Source: Candidatus Endomicrobium neocapritermitis (lineage in GTDB: Bacteria > Elusimicrobiota > Endomicrobiia > Endomicrobiales > Endomicrobiaceae). From it: 45,057 nucleotides of DNA. Shown piece by piece: positions 16,090 through 25,031 of this stretch (within the stretch, counting starts at the first letter, position 1; each line of letters opens with the position of its first letter). Position numbers and translations under genes: made by a program. The notes under the pieces were generated by a model, which was not told where the DNA came from, made no database searches, and worked only from the letters and a program-made list of their open reading frames with translations. The DNA lies in the NCBI GenBank assembly GCA_009778325.1, contig WRJZ01000030.1, positions 1 through 45,057 of the forward strand, in the 5' to 3' direction.

Positions 16090-16813
16090 TTTTTTAATTT
16101 ATTTCATAATATCGGTTCTTATGCATACTGTTTTACTGATGCTGTTTGTTATGGTTAACAACAGGGCAAAACAGTTATTTATTTCCGCGCCGATAGACGT
16201 AACTTTTTACACGCCGGCTCATAGGCTGGCAGATCCGCCGCCTCCCGTAAAAGTTGAAGAAAAAACGCCTCCCGCGCCGGAGGTTAAGGAAACGGTTAAA
16301 GAAGAGCCGAAAACTAAAGAAGATGTTATAGTAAAAGCAAAAGAAAAGCCTAAGCCTAAACCGCAGCCAAAACCGGCCGCGAAGCCCGCTCCGAAACCCG
16401 CGCCTCAGCAAGAAGCTAAAAAGACTGAAGCGCCGCCAAGTACGGCTGAAAATGTAAGCACTGTGCAGGCGCCTCAGGAAATCATGTATAATGCTGCCGG
16501 GGCTCAGTTTGAAGGAGTAGCTTTTGACACGGCAAATTTTAAATACGCTTACTATACAAATACGATTGTAAGAAGCATAGGCAGGCGCTGGCAGTGGTCG
16601 GAAAGCTACGGGAGATTGAGGGCAGTAGTTTACTTTAAAATATTGAGGGACGGAAGCATAGAAGGCTTACGGATAAAAGATTCTTCGGGCGACGACGGTT
16701 TTGACCAAAACGCGCTCAGGGCAGTGCAGCGGGCCAGCCCGTTTGCTCCTTTGCCGGAAGGTTATTCAGGTGATACATTAGGCGTTTATTTTGAGTTTAA
16801 ATACAGAAATTAA
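16073..16813 (+). CDS. TonB/TolA-family energy-transducing protein
   Basis: Inner-membrane protein spanning the periplasm, likely the TolA of this Tol-Pal system. Residues 8-28 are the single N-terminal membrane helix, with a His in SVLMHTVL as in TonB family members. Residues about 53-125 are rich in Pro, Lys and Glu (PPPP, KPKPKPQPKPAAKPAPKPAP), the extended periplasmic reach. Residues about 160-246 resemble the TonB C-terminal domain: RRWQWSESYGRLRAVVYFKI and LRDGSIEGLRIKDSSGDDGFDQNALRAV. On sequence it is TonB-like, and it is called TolA only by position between cpoB and tolB. The start overlaps cpoB by 17 nt. Confidence 0.85.
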   Translation: MLRKNDFLIYFIISVLMHTVLLMLFVMVNNRAKQLFISAPIDVTFYTPAHRLADPPPPVKVEEKTPPAPEVKETVKEEPKTKEDVIVKAKEKPKPKPQPKPAAKPAPKPAPQQEAKKTEAPPSTAENVSTVQAPQEIMYNAAGAQFEGVAFDTANFKYAYYTNTIVRSIGRRWQWSESYGRLRAVVYFKILRDGSIEGLRIKDSSGDDGFDQNALRAVQRASPFAPLPEGYSGDTLGVYFEFKYRN

Positions 16814-16836
16814 ATTATAACTACCGGAGTTTAAAA

Positions 16837-18150
16837 TTGAATTTTATTGTTATTAAACTATTAAAAAGAACAGTTTTTGCGGTTTTTGCATCGGCTGTGT
16901 TTGCATCCGCTGTTTTTGCCCAAAGCGATGTTTATCTTTCGCTTTCTGCTATGGGAAAAAGATCGGATATCGCGATAGAGTCTTTTACTGCGCCGAATAA
17001 TGCTGCTGACGACATAAAGTACGCGCAGCTTTTAAAAGAAGTTGTTGAAAATGACCTTATCTTAAGCAGATATTTTAACGTTATTGTCGGAGATCCCGAA
17101 AGGAGCGCTCCATTTGACGCCAGGATGCTGTTTTGGGAAAAGAAAGGCGCTTCGGTTCTTATCACCGGCGCGGTAAGGGTGAAACTTGACCAAATTACGC
17201 TTGAAGTAAAACTTTATGACGTTGTCTCAAGAGAGATAATCTGGCAGCAGACATACAAAAACGAAGCGGTAAATTACAGAAGGCTTGCGCATGAAGTAAG
17301 CGATGAAATTGTGCGCAGATTTACGGGCGAGCAGGGGATAGCGCGTTCAAAACTGGCTTTTATAAATAATAATACCCGTTTTAAGGAATTGTATATTATA
17401 GATTATGACGGGCGTAATATAAGAAGGCTTACGCATGATAAAAAGCTTAATATTCTCCCTAGATGGTCTCCGCTGGGCAATCAGATTATATATACAAGCT
17501 ATCTGTACAATAACCCCGATTTATTTTCCATTGATTTGCAGAACAACAGAAGAAGGATAATATCAAAATACCAGGGTTTGAATTCCGCGGGCGCTTTTTC
17601 CCCGGACGGGACAAAAATAATTTTAACCCTTTCGCGCGGAAGATATCCGAATCTTTATCTTATAAGCGAAGCAACCGGCGAAATACTCAGAAGAATGACG
17701 GACGGTTCGTATATTGATACCAGCCCGTCTTTTGCTCCTAACGGGCAGGAAATTGTGTTTATATCGGACAGGCCGGGTTTTCCGCAGCTTTATATTATGA
17801 ATATCGAGGGCGGAAACGTCAGACGTCTTACAACCAGCGATTTTTGTGATTCGCCGGCGTGGTCTCCTAGAGGCGACAAAATAGTATTTACGATGAGACA
17901 GCAAAAAGGCAATTATGATTTGTTCGTTTATGATTTGCCGACGTCAAAAATTACAAGACTGACAAGCAACCAGAGAAACAATGAAAACCCTACGTGGTCG
18001 CCTGACGGCAGATTTGTGGCATTTTCTTCCACCAGGGCGGGACGCAGCGAAATTTATATAATGGCTATTGACGGTTCGGGCACGAGAAAGCTTGCCGAAA
18101 TTCCGGGTGCTTCTTTCACGCCTTCATGGTCGCCGAATTTGACACAGTAA
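16837..18150 (+). CDS. tolB: Tol-Pal system beta-propeller protein TolB
   Basis: Periplasmic protein linking TolA to Pal. The start is a TTG at 16837, 7 nt after GGAG (16826-16829); no ATG fits. Residues 1-28 are a signal peptide ending AVFAQ, with a small internal repeat (ASAVFASAVFA). An N-terminal alpha/beta domain covers about 30-160, followed by a six-bladed propeller with recurrent blades: LYIIDYDGRNIRRLTHD, PRWSPLGNQIIYTS, GAFSPDGTKIIL, PSFAPNGQEIVFISD, PAWSPRGDKIVFT, PTWSPDGRFVAFSS. The 437 residues match the family. A 102-nt repeat-bearing gap separates it from tolQ. Confidence 0.94.
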   Translation: MNFIVIKLLKRTVFAVFASAVFASAVFAQSDVYLSLSAMGKRSDIAIESFTAPNNAADDIKYAQLLKEVVENDLILSRYFNVIVGDPERSAPFDARMLFWEKKGASVLITGAVRVKLDQITLEVKLYDVVSREIIWQQTYKNEAVNYRRLAHEVSDEIVRRFTGEQGIARSKLAFINNNTRFKELYIIDYDGRNIRRLTHDKKLNILPRWSPLGNQIIYTSYLYNNPDLFSIDLQNNRRRIISKYQGLNSAGAFSPDGTKIILTLSRGRYPNLYLISEATGEILRRMTDGSYIDTSPSFAPNGQEIVFISDRPGFPQLYIMNIEGGNVRRLTTSDFCDSPAWSPRGDKIVFTMRQQKGNYDLFVYDLPTSKITRLTSNQRNNENPTWSPDGRFVAFSSTRAGRSEIYIMAIDGSGTRKLAEIPGASFTPSWSPNLTQ

Positions 18151-18153
18151 TAA

Positions 18154-18240
18154 TAAAATAAATTAACGAATAACGAATTACAAAAAGGCTTTTTGTTGTT
18201 GATTTGTAATTCGTAATTAGTAATTCGTAATTGTCGTTAC
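18154..18240. repeat. ATTACGAATT-type inverted repeat between tolB and tolQ
   Basis: Left words AACGAATAACGAATTACAAA and right words TTTGTAATTCG, TAGTAATTCGTAATT form a long AT-rich imperfect hairpin around a short AAAAAGG..TTTTTGTTG centre. It ends in GTCGTTACAAGGGG, supplying the tolQ ribosome site. Similar words occur at 40330-40345 and 43095-43130. Confidence 0.6.
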
Positions 18241-18252
18241 AAGGGGATTAAA

Positions 18253-18897
18253 ATGTTTGAAGGAAAAAGTATTTTTGACATCCTGCAGATGGGAGGATGG
18301 GCTTTATGGGTGCTGCTGTCGGCTTCAATTCTGTCGTTCACGGTAATTATTTTTAAGGCGATTGAGTTTTGGAACAAATCAAAGGCCACGAGAACAGATT
18401 TTGTGACGAAAATTATGAAGAGGCTCAAAAAAGGAGATATGGAAGGCGCGATTGAAATATGCGATAATACGAACTCGCCCATGGCTCCGGTGGCTAAAGC
18501 CGGCATAAAAGCCCGCGTGGACAAACTCGCCAATATCAGCGAAGCAATGGAAAGAGAGATAATGATAGAAACCGTTAAACTCGAAAGATTTACCACTATT
18601 TTGGGAACAATCGGCAGCGTTGCCGTTTATATAGGTTTGTTCGGAACCGTTATAGGTATTATAAGAGCGTTTCATGATATATCGGGCGCGGGTTCCGGAG
18701 GCATTTCAATTGTTATCGGAGGCGTTTCGGAAGCTCTTATTGCTACCGCAGCCGGACTTTTTGTCGCAATACCGGCGATTGTGGCTTACAATTTATTTAC
18801 CAAACGCATAGATGACTTTGTAGTAAACATGGAATACTGCGCTTCTGAGGTGGAAGATTTCATATCCGGGAAAAAATCAAATGATGAAGAGAAATAG
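18253..18897 (+). CDS. tolQ: MotA/TolQ/ExbB proton-channel protein
   Basis: Inner-membrane subunit of the proton-driven TolQ-TolR motor. The 214 residues hold three membrane helices at about 15-37, 117-138 and 160-182, with a long cytoplasmic part between the first two, as in the family. The conserved block LGTIGSVAVYIGLFGTVIGI followed by GGVSEALIATAAGLFVAIPA (about 118-176) is diagnostic of the channel helices. ExbB and TolQ cannot be parted by motif alone; the neighbouring tolR, tolB and pal decide for TolQ. AAGGGG precedes the ATG; the end overlaps tolR by 17 nt. Confidence 0.92.
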   Translation: MFEGKSIFDILQMGGWALWVLLSASILSFTVIIFKAIEFWNKSKATRTDFVTKIMKRLKKGDMEGAIEICDNTNSPMAPVAKAGIKARVDKLANISEAMEREIMIETVKLERFTTILGTIGSVAVYIGLFGTVIGIIRAFHDISGAGSGGISIVIGGVSEALIATAAGLFVAIPAIVAYNLFTKRIDDFVVNMEYCASEVEDFISGKKSNDEEK

Positions 18898-19294
18898 AAG
18901 AAAAAGAAATAAAGTTATGGCGGAAATAAACATAGCGCCCTTTACGGACGTTATTTTGGTGCTGCTTATCATATTTATGATAACCACTCCCATGCTTATG
19001 CAGCCGGGTATTAAAATAAATCTGCCGAAAACACAGACTACGGATAATGAAGATACGTCGAATATCGAAGTTTTGATAACAAAAGAAGGTTATATTAACA
19101 TGAACGGCAAGCAGATTCATGAAACAAACGTTGAAGCGACTATAAGAAATCTTCTTGCGGCCTCGCCAAATAAACCGGTTGTGATAAAAGCCGATAAAGA
19201 CGTTAAGTATGATTTTGTTATAAGTTTTATGGATACGGCCAAACAAGCCGGCGCTACTAAATTTGCTCTGGCAGTCGATAATTCTAAGAGATAA
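18881..19294 (+). CDS. tolR: TolR/ExbD biopolymer transport protein
   Basis: Single-span partner of TolQ. Of 137 residues, about 20-40 form the membrane helix PFTDVILVLLIIFMITTPML, in which D23 is the conserved aspartate that carries protons. The C-terminal periplasmic domain (about 45-137) includes INLPKTQT and VVIKADKDVKYDFVISFMDTAKQAG, both typical. The start lies inside tolQ, so the pair is translated together. The next gene starts 12 nt later. Confidence 0.92.
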   Translation: MMKRNRRKRNKVMAEINIAPFTDVILVLLIIFMITTPMLMQPGIKINLPKTQTTDNEDTSNIEVLITKEGYINMNGKQIHETNVEATIRNLLAASPNKPVVIKADKDVKYDFVISFMDTAKQAGATKFALAVDNSKR

Positions 19295-19306
19295 ACGGTA
19301 CTGCAT

Positions 19307-20644
19307 ATGGTTAAAGTTCTGAATGTGGCGCTTATTTTTTTGTGCCTTATAGCGGGAGCAAGCGTCATTTTTTACGCGCCGATGCATCTATATGATTTAA
19401 TAACCGGAGCCGAAGCGGCGGACGGTTTTTTTATTTCGTGGCCGTTTGTAAGAGTTTTGACGGAACCCATATACGCTTTTTCGTTTTACGCGCTTACTTT
19501 AAACAGAAATTTTTACCATCCGGCGATTATATCGTGGTTTTGGTGGGTTATTTTGGCTGTTTTTGTTTATTGCGGGATAAGAAAAAGAACGATAGGGCAG
19601 ACTTTTTCGAGCGTTTTTTATGCCGTCATGATTCTTGTCAGTGTTTTTTTGTTTGTTGCTTTGGTTCCTCTGCCGGGCCCGAAGCTTAATAAGCCGGAAG
19701 GATTTATTGCCGTTGACCTGCATTCGCATACAATGTATTCCCACGACGCTTTATCAACACCGGTATCAAATCTGCGGTTTCACGAAATGCAGGGTTACGA
19801 TTCATTTTTTATAACCGAACATGGCCATACAAAAAGTTTTGATAAATTTCCGGAAAGCGCAAGATATAAAAAAGTTTTTCCAGGAGTTCAGATGCAGACG
19901 AAAGACGGCGTTTCGGTTCTTCTGCTTTCCGGAAAACATTTTGACGGCGAGGAGTATACGGGTAAAACTCTCAACGAAATTATTGAAAAAGCTCACGAAA
20001 ACAATATGCTTGTAATAATGCCTCATTGGTGGAAATGGAACAGGCCGGCCCTGCAGGAGCTTGTTGCTTTGGGAATAGACGGTTTTGAAATATACAACTG
20101 CGGTTACAGATATCTTACAAAAGAAAAACTTGGTCAATTAATAAACATCTCAAAAGAAAATAACCTGTTAATGGTCGGTTCTACTGATTGGCACGGCTGG
20201 GGTTATATGACGGATGTTTGGACTGTTATTTCGGCAAAGCCTGAAGAAAATCTCAAAGACGTATTGGATAAAAAAAGCGAAATTAAAGTGCTTGTATACC
20301 GCGAAGAACAGTCGGCTTCCGCGCTGAGATTTGTTTTTGAGCCTTTTGCGGCGTTTTACTATTACATAAAAAATGCTGATGTGATTTCAGTATTATCATT
20401 AATGGTTTGGGCAGCGCTTCTTAGCGTTTTGTTTGCTGGAAGCACGGCTAAGTACATAAAAAAATATACGCCTCCAGTAATGGCGGCGGTAATGGCAGTT
20501 TCGGCTGTTGTCATTTATATGTCGTATATTCCCGCTAAGGAGTTTAATAAAATAATTCCTTCAACAGTGATTCCCGTATTGCTGGGCTGCTGCATTCTTT
20601 GGCTTTTTGTCTGGAGACTTAATAATGGAAAAAATATTCAATAA
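19307..20644 (+). CDS. Membrane protein with a PHP-type metal-dependent hydrolase domain
   Basis: A 445-residue protein with N-terminal membrane segments at about 5-24, 42-64, 74-90 and 101-121, a PHP-like domain at about 133-345 and three more membrane segments near 358-440. Metal-ligand motifs of the PHP fold are visible: DLHSH (H139, H141), ITEHGH (E171, H172, H174), MPHWWKW and STDWHGWG. PHP domains hydrolyse phosphoesters. Whether the domain faces the periplasm is not certain; four preceding helices would put it on the cytoplasmic or periplasmic side depending on the N-terminus. The substrate is unknown. Its end overlaps the glycosyltransferase gene by 20 nt, suggesting a cell-envelope role. 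Confidence 0.8.
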   Translation: MVKVLNVALIFLCLIAGASVIFYAPMHLYDLITGAEAADGFFISWPFVRVLTEPIYAFSFYALTLNRNFYHPAIISWFWWVILAVFVYCGIRKRTIGQTFSSVFYAVMILVSVFLFVALVPLPGPKLNKPEGFIAVDLHSHTMYSHDALSTPVSNLRFHEMQGYDSFFITEHGHTKSFDKFPESARYKKVFPGVQMQTKDGVSVLLLSGKHFDGEEYTGKTLNEIIEKAHENNMLVIMPHWWKWNRPALQELVALGIDGFEIYNCGYRYLTKEKLGQLINISKENNLLMVGSTDWHGWGYMTDVWTVISAKPEENLKDVLDKKSEIKVLVYREEQSASALRFVFEPFAAFYYYIKNADVISVLSLMVWAALLSVLFAGSTAKYIKKYTPPVMAAVMAVSAVVIYMSYIPAKEFNKIIPSTVIPVLLGCCILWLFVWRLNNGKNIQ

Positions 20645-22079
20645 AAAAAATACTTTTCTTCTTGTAGGCTTCGCGGTTCTTTTTAAAATTTTTCTTTCAG
20701 CGGTATTAGAACTTCACCCCGACGAGGCGTATTACTGGCTTTGGTCGGTACATCTTGCGCCCGGCTATTACGACCATTCTCCGATGGTCGCTTATTTTAT
20801 TAAAATTACCACATTATTTTCAGATTCGGAACTCTTTGTAAGGTTTTCATCGATATTAACAACCGTCATTTTGAGCGGTCTCATATGGAAGTTCGCAAAA
20901 AAACTTTTTGATGAAAAAGCCGCGGCAGCTTCCGTTATGGTTGTAAATACGCTGCCTTTAATGCTTGTCGGTTCCGTTATAATAACTCCGGATACTCCGC
21001 TTTTTCTTTTTTGGTCTTTTACAGTATATTTTCTTTGGAAACTGATTGATACAAATCAAGCGAAGTATTGGTATATAACAGGCGTTTTCTTCGGACTTGC
21101 AATGCTTTCAAAATATACCGGAGCTTTGTTTTTGCCGTGTCTTCTTGTTTATATGCTGGTTGACCGGAAATTAATCTGGTTTAAGAATAAACATTTTTAT
21201 CTTATGTTTGCGGTTTCTCTGGTTATTTTTCTTCCGGTTATTTACTGGAACTTTCAAAACGGCTGGATTTCTTTTATATTCCAGCTTAATCACGGTCTTC
21301 ACAATCCAAAATTTAATTTAGGTTATATATTTGAATATTTAGGCGGACAGGCGCTTATTGCCGGGCCTGTTGTGTTTGTCGCCGGCGTTATTGCTGCGGC
21401 GGTATATTTTACAACAAAAGATACGAAAAAAGTCTTTCTGGCGTCATTTTCGCTGCCTATTATACTTTTTTTTGCGTTTACCGCGTTAAAAAGGCTGCCG
21501 GAAGCCAACTGGCCTGCGTTTGCGTACTTTGCGTTCTCCATAGCCGCGGCGCAGTATATGCTAGGTTCGAAAATTAAAAAAAATATTCTTATAATTGGTA
21601 TAATATTAAATATATTTATTTCAGTCGCCGGGGGGCTTCATGCCGCATACGGCATAATCCCAGTTTATAAGTTTTCAGAAAGCGCTGCTCTCTTAGACGC
21701 CACAAACTGGTTTACAGGCTGGAAGAGTATGGGTAAAAACTTGTCTGAAAGAGGCGTGAAATATGCGGTTACCGATTCTCACCAATGGGGCGGCGCCATA
21801 GCGTATTACGCGCGCGGAAAAGTTACGCCGGTTTTGGACGAAGTGCATAACGACAGATTCAACCAATTTGCATTTTGGGATATTCCTCAGGATTTGGATA
21901 AATCTAAAGTAGCTATCATAAAAATCGACAGAAGAATGATACACGATTTCAGCGGCATACCCGGAGCGGAAATATTTTATGTTTACAGAAACGGCATTGC
22001 CGTAAGGCAGTATGTAATAACCGAAGAAGATGGCTATACAATGCAGTCGGATATTAAGAGCGTGAGGCAGAAACATTGA
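20625..22079 (+). CDS. ArnT/PMT-like membrane glycosyltransferase
   Basis: A polytopic protein of 484 residues using polyprenyl-phosphate sugars as donor, of the GT39/GT83 type. The ATG at 20625 follows GGAG by 9 nt; a TTG at 20607 would add 6 residues. The acidic motif HPDEAYYWLW (31-40, D33-E34) in the first outer loop and YYDHSPMVAYFIK (48-60) are typical of lipid A aminoarabinose transferase and protein mannosyltransferase relatives. About ten membrane helices occupy residues 10-345, and a soluble periplasmic tail of about 130 residues follows. The acceptor (lipid A, protein or another glycan) cannot be told. It overlaps both neighbours. Confidence 0.85.
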   Translation: MEKIFNKKNTFLLVGFAVLFKIFLSAVLELHPDEAYYWLWSVHLAPGYYDHSPMVAYFIKITTLFSDSELFVRFSSILTTVILSGLIWKFAKKLFDEKAAAASVMVVNTLPLMLVGSVIITPDTPLFLFWSFTVYFLWKLIDTNQAKYWYITGVFFGLAMLSKYTGALFLPCLLVYMLVDRKLIWFKNKHFYLMFAVSLVIFLPVIYWNFQNGWISFIFQLNHGLHNPKFNLGYIFEYLGGQALIAGPVVFVAGVIAAAVYFTTKDTKKVFLASFSLPIILFFAFTALKRLPEANWPAFAYFAFSIAAAQYMLGSKIKKNILIIGIILNIFISVAGGLHAAYGIIPVYKFSESAALLDATNWFTGWKSMGKNLSERGVKYAVTDSHQWGGAIAYYARGKVTPVLDEVHNDRFNQFAFWDIPQDLDKSKVAIIKIDRRMIHDFSGIPGAEIFYVYRNGIAVRQYVITEEDGYTMQSDIKSVRQKH

Positions 22080-23386
22080 AAAATTTTTTATCCGTATTTT
22101 TACTTACGATTTTTACTGTTTTCGCTTACGGTGAAGATTTAGACAAAAGACTTACAGAGGCCGTCAGAGACAACGATTATACCGAAGTCCGCAGGCTTCT
22201 TATACGCGGAGCAAACCCGGACGCAAAGGATTCTATGGGCAATACGGCTCTTGTTATGGCCGTAAATAACGGCAGCGAAGAAATTGCCGACGCCTTAATA
22301 AAAAGCGGAGCATACACAAGCGAAAGTTATATGAGGGGAATGAGCGTGCTTATGCTTGCCATAAATAAACAAATGGACGAAACCGCCGTCCGCCTTATAA
22401 AGTTCGGCGCGGATACTACGGCAAAGCTCAGCAACGGTTCAAACGCTTTGATGATGGCCAGCGAAAAAAACCTTGAAAATGTAGTAAAGGAAATAATTTT
22501 AAGAAGGCAGGTAGATATTAATGCTCAAACCTCTCAGGGAGCTACCGCTCTTTCAATAGCGCTTAAAGCGAGAAATATGAGAATAGCGAAAATGCTTCAT
22601 GAAAACGGGGCAAAACCTTTAAATCTTTTGGAAGCGGCGTATTTGTCCGACATAAAAGCCTCTGAAAAGATTATTGCCGGCGGCGCGGATATTGAAGTAA
22701 GGGATGAAAAAGGCAGAACTCCCCTGATTGTTTCTTTTCTTTATGAAGATTATTCAATGGCCAGCTTTCTTTTGTCAAAAGGCGCCGACATAAATGTAAG
22801 AGATTATTACGGACTTGCCCCTGTATTAATCGCTTCTATGGCAAATAACGGAGCTTTGCTCGCTTTGTGTTTTGATAATAAAGCCGACGCGCTTATTCAG
22901 GATGTTAACGGTATTAACGCCTTAATGTTTCTTGTGTTTTTTGAAAATGATTCGCTTGTGGATGCAATGATAAACTATGACCCCAAATCCGTTAATTGCA
23001 TAGACAACAACGGACTGACTCCTTTAGTCATAGCCATAAGCAAAAACAACAGGCGCGTATCTGAAAAACTTATTGCGAAAGGCGCTTACATAAATTCAAA
23101 GCGTTCAAGAAGGCCTTTAAATGTTTCAATTGAATTGGGTAATCTTGACATGGCAAAACTTGTTTTAGACAAGGGCGCCAGAATAAATGCCAAGGATTTC
23201 AACGGAACCGCTCCTATAATTACGGCTGTCAGTATGAATAACGCCGAAGCCGTAAAATTTCTTATTGCTAACGGAGCGAAAAAAAATATCCGCGATGCCT
23301 CGGGGTTTACGCCTATTGACTACGCGAAAAAATTTTCTAATAAGGAAATAATTTCCATATTAGAATCCAATTCAAGACGGCGTTAG
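22076..23386 (+). CDS. Exported ankyrin-repeat protein
   Basis: A TTG start at 22076 overlapping the upstream TGA, 8 nt after GAGG, gives 436 residues. Residues 1-20 (MKNFLSVFLLTIFTVFAYGE) are a signal peptide, so this ankyrin protein is periplasmic or surface-exposed rather than cytosolic. About twelve ankyrin units fill the rest: ANPDAKDSMGNTALVMAVNNGSEEI, GADIEVRDEKGRTPLIVSF and GADINVRDYYGLAPVLIAS among them. Unlike the 8722 ankyrin gene its repeats are diverged, pointing to an older, stable gene. It lies in the middle of an overlapping envelope-gene run. Confidence 0.85.
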   Translation: MKNFLSVFLLTIFTVFAYGEDLDKRLTEAVRDNDYTEVRRLLIRGANPDAKDSMGNTALVMAVNNGSEEIADALIKSGAYTSESYMRGMSVLMLAINKQMDETAVRLIKFGADTTAKLSNGSNALMMASEKNLENVVKEIILRRQVDINAQTSQGATALSIALKARNMRIAKMLHENGAKPLNLLEAAYLSDIKASEKIIAGGADIEVRDEKGRTPLIVSFLYEDYSMASFLLSKGADINVRDYYGLAPVLIASMANNGALLALCFDNKADALIQDVNGINALMFLVFFENDSLVDAMINYDPKSVNCIDNNGLTPLVIAISKNNRRVSEKLIAKGAYINSKRSRRPLNVSIELGNLDMAKLVLDKGARINAKDFNGTAPIITAVSMNNAEAVKFLIANGAKKNIRDASGFTPIDYAKKFSNKEIISILESNSRRR

Positions 23387-23400
23387 GTTTGAAAAAATGT

Positions 23401-23419
23401 CGCAGACAAAATGTCTGCG
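23401..23419. repeat. Single AAA-triloop hairpin before the WD40 gene
   Basis: CGCAGACA (23401-23408) and TGTCTGCG (23412-23419) pair over 8 bp around an AAA loop. Its build (perfect stem, three-base loop) matches the hairpins in the element families at 28031 and 31643, although the stem sequence differs. It lacks a T-run and so is not a standard terminator. Confidence 0.5.
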
Positions 23420-23476
23420 GTTGGAAAAAAACGCAGATTATAATATAATAGCTCATATAATAAAAAGGAGAAAAAA

Positions 23477-24514
23477 ATGAAATTCTTAAAATTTTTACCC
23501 GTATTTTTGTTAATGTTTACATCCGCTGTTTCTTACGGACAGGATTATCTTCTGCATACCATGATGGCGCATAAGGACAGCGTGAGAACCGTTGATTTCT
23601 CAAACGATGAAAAATATGTTTATTCCGCCGGATACGATTTCAGAACGGGAATAATTAAATGGAGGCTGGATAATTCGGAAGGTCTTGTGTATCTCAGAGA
23701 TCATACCGATATAATTAACTGCGTAAGAGTGAGCGTCGGAGGGGATATTCTTGCCTCCGCGGCAAATGATAATACGATAAAATTTTGGTCGGTCAGAGCA
23801 AATACTCTTAGCAGAACAATGAAAGGCCACGGCCATTACGTTAACAGCGTTGATTTCTCAAAAGACGGAAAAAATATTCTTTCGGCAAGTTCGGATAAAA
23901 CGGTTAGGCTATGGAGTCTTGCGCCGTCATATTCGCTGCAGAGAGTATTCAGCGGCCATACGGATATAGTCAGGAAGGCCGTTTTTAGCCCGAACGCAAA
24001 TTTTATAGCAAGCTGCGGCGAAGACAGAACCGTCAGGATATGGTCGAAAGCAGGCACTCTTCTTCAGACGGCAAAAGACCACAATGATATAGTCAACTGC
24101 GTTGCTTTCAGTCCCAACGGAAAATATTTGGCGTCATGCAGTGATAATAACGACATAATTATATGGAATTTTTCAAACGGGAAGATTACAATGAAAAACC
24201 ATATAACAGGGCATAAAAGCAAAGTTAACACCGTTACGTTTTCAAGAGACAGTCTGATCCTTGCCAGCGGGAGCGATGACAATGACATAAAGCTTTGGAA
24301 CGTAGAAACGGGAATGCAGATAGCTTCTCTCATAGGTCACAGCGACAGAGTTAACGATTTGGTGTTTTCCAAGTCGGGAGTACACTTGGTTTCGGGAAGC
24401 GATGACAGAACCGTAAAAGTGTGGGGACCGTTTCAGTTTGACAGCACCGGAGCTTTAATTCAGCAGACGGAAAATACCGCTGACAACACCGTCAATACGG
24501 AAGAACAAGAATAA
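23477..24514 (+). CDS. Exported WD40-repeat protein
   Basis: The 345 residues open with a signal peptide (MKFLKFLPVFLLMFTSAVSYG) and then seven WD40 units that would close one propeller: for example HKDSVRTVDFSNDEKYVYSA, GHGHYVNSVDFSKDGKNILS, GHTDIVRKAVFSPNANFIAS, GHKSKVNTVTFSRDSLILAS, GHSDRVNDLVFSKSGVHLVS, with SSDKTVRLW and SDDRTVKVW blade ends. A short Gln/Asn/Thr-rich tail follows. WD40 propellers are scaffolds; the partner is unknown. AAAAGGAG is a strong ribosome site. The gene follows an ankyrin gene, so two exported protein-binding repeat proteins are side by side. Confidence 0.87.
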   Translation: MKFLKFLPVFLLMFTSAVSYGQDYLLHTMMAHKDSVRTVDFSNDEKYVYSAGYDFRTGIIKWRLDNSEGLVYLRDHTDIINCVRVSVGGDILASAANDNTIKFWSVRANTLSRTMKGHGHYVNSVDFSKDGKNILSASSDKTVRLWSLAPSYSLQRVFSGHTDIVRKAVFSPNANFIASCGEDRTVRIWSKAGTLLQTAKDHNDIVNCVAFSPNGKYLASCSDNNDIIIWNFSNGKITMKNHITGHKSKVNTVTFSRDSLILASGSDDNDIKLWNVETGMQIASLIGHSDRVNDLVFSKSGVHLVSGSDDRTVKVWGPFQFDSTGALIQQTENTADNTVNTEEQE

Positions 24515-24518
24515 AGTT

Positions 24519-25031
24519 ATGAGCAAGATAAAGAAACTTCTGAATTATATTTTTATCGATGACGCTATTAAAGCCGATATTGAATTTTTGAAAGGCGTTT
24601 CTATATTTTCGCATTTAAACGACAGAGCTTTGGCAAAGATAGCCCTTATAATTTTTAAAAAGAATTATATGACCGGAGAGCAAATATATAAACCGAATCA
24701 GGAAGCAAACGTTTTATATATAGTCAAAAAAGGCGAAGTGCTTGTTAAAAATCAGAGAGTCGATAAAACAGTGGGGGAAGGCGACTTTTTCGGAGAAATC
24801 TCTCTTCTGGAAAACAGAAGGCATGACTCTGTCGCGTCCGCTTTAAAGGACAGCGAATTATATCTTATTTACAGAGTTAAATTTGACGATATGGCGGACT
24901 CAAACGCCAAAGTCGGTTTGAGAATAATGAAAAATATTTCTTCGATACTTGAAACAAGATTAAAATGTTCCGAGCAGGTATTGCCGCAGCCTGAACAAAA
25001 ACAGGAAAATAATGACAGAAGCGTCAAATAA
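24519..25031 (+). CDS. Cyclic nucleotide-binding domain protein
   Basis: A 170-residue cytosolic protein with one CNB domain (about 20-140) related to CRP and protein kinase A regulatory subunits. Seen: FLKGVSIFSHLNDRALAKIA, MTGEQIYKPNQEANVLYIVKKGEVLV and the phosphate-binding-cassette-like GEGDFFGEISLLENRRHDSVASA, where G-E-I-S matches the usual GExx; the Arg that contacts the cyclic phosphate is in NRRHDSVAS. There is no DNA-binding helix-turn-helix after it, only a helix and a polar tail, so it is probably not a transcription factor. Its end overlaps the next gene by 20 nt, which hints at a joint role with the permease. Confidence 0.82.
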   Translation: MSKIKKLLNYIFIDDAIKADIEFLKGVSIFSHLNDRALAKIALIIFKKNYMTGEQIYKPNQEANVLYIVKKGEVLVKNQRVDKTVGEGDFFGEISLLENRRHDSVASALKDSELYLIYRVKFDDMADSNAKVGLRIMKNISSILETRLKCSEQVLPQPEQKQENNDRSVK

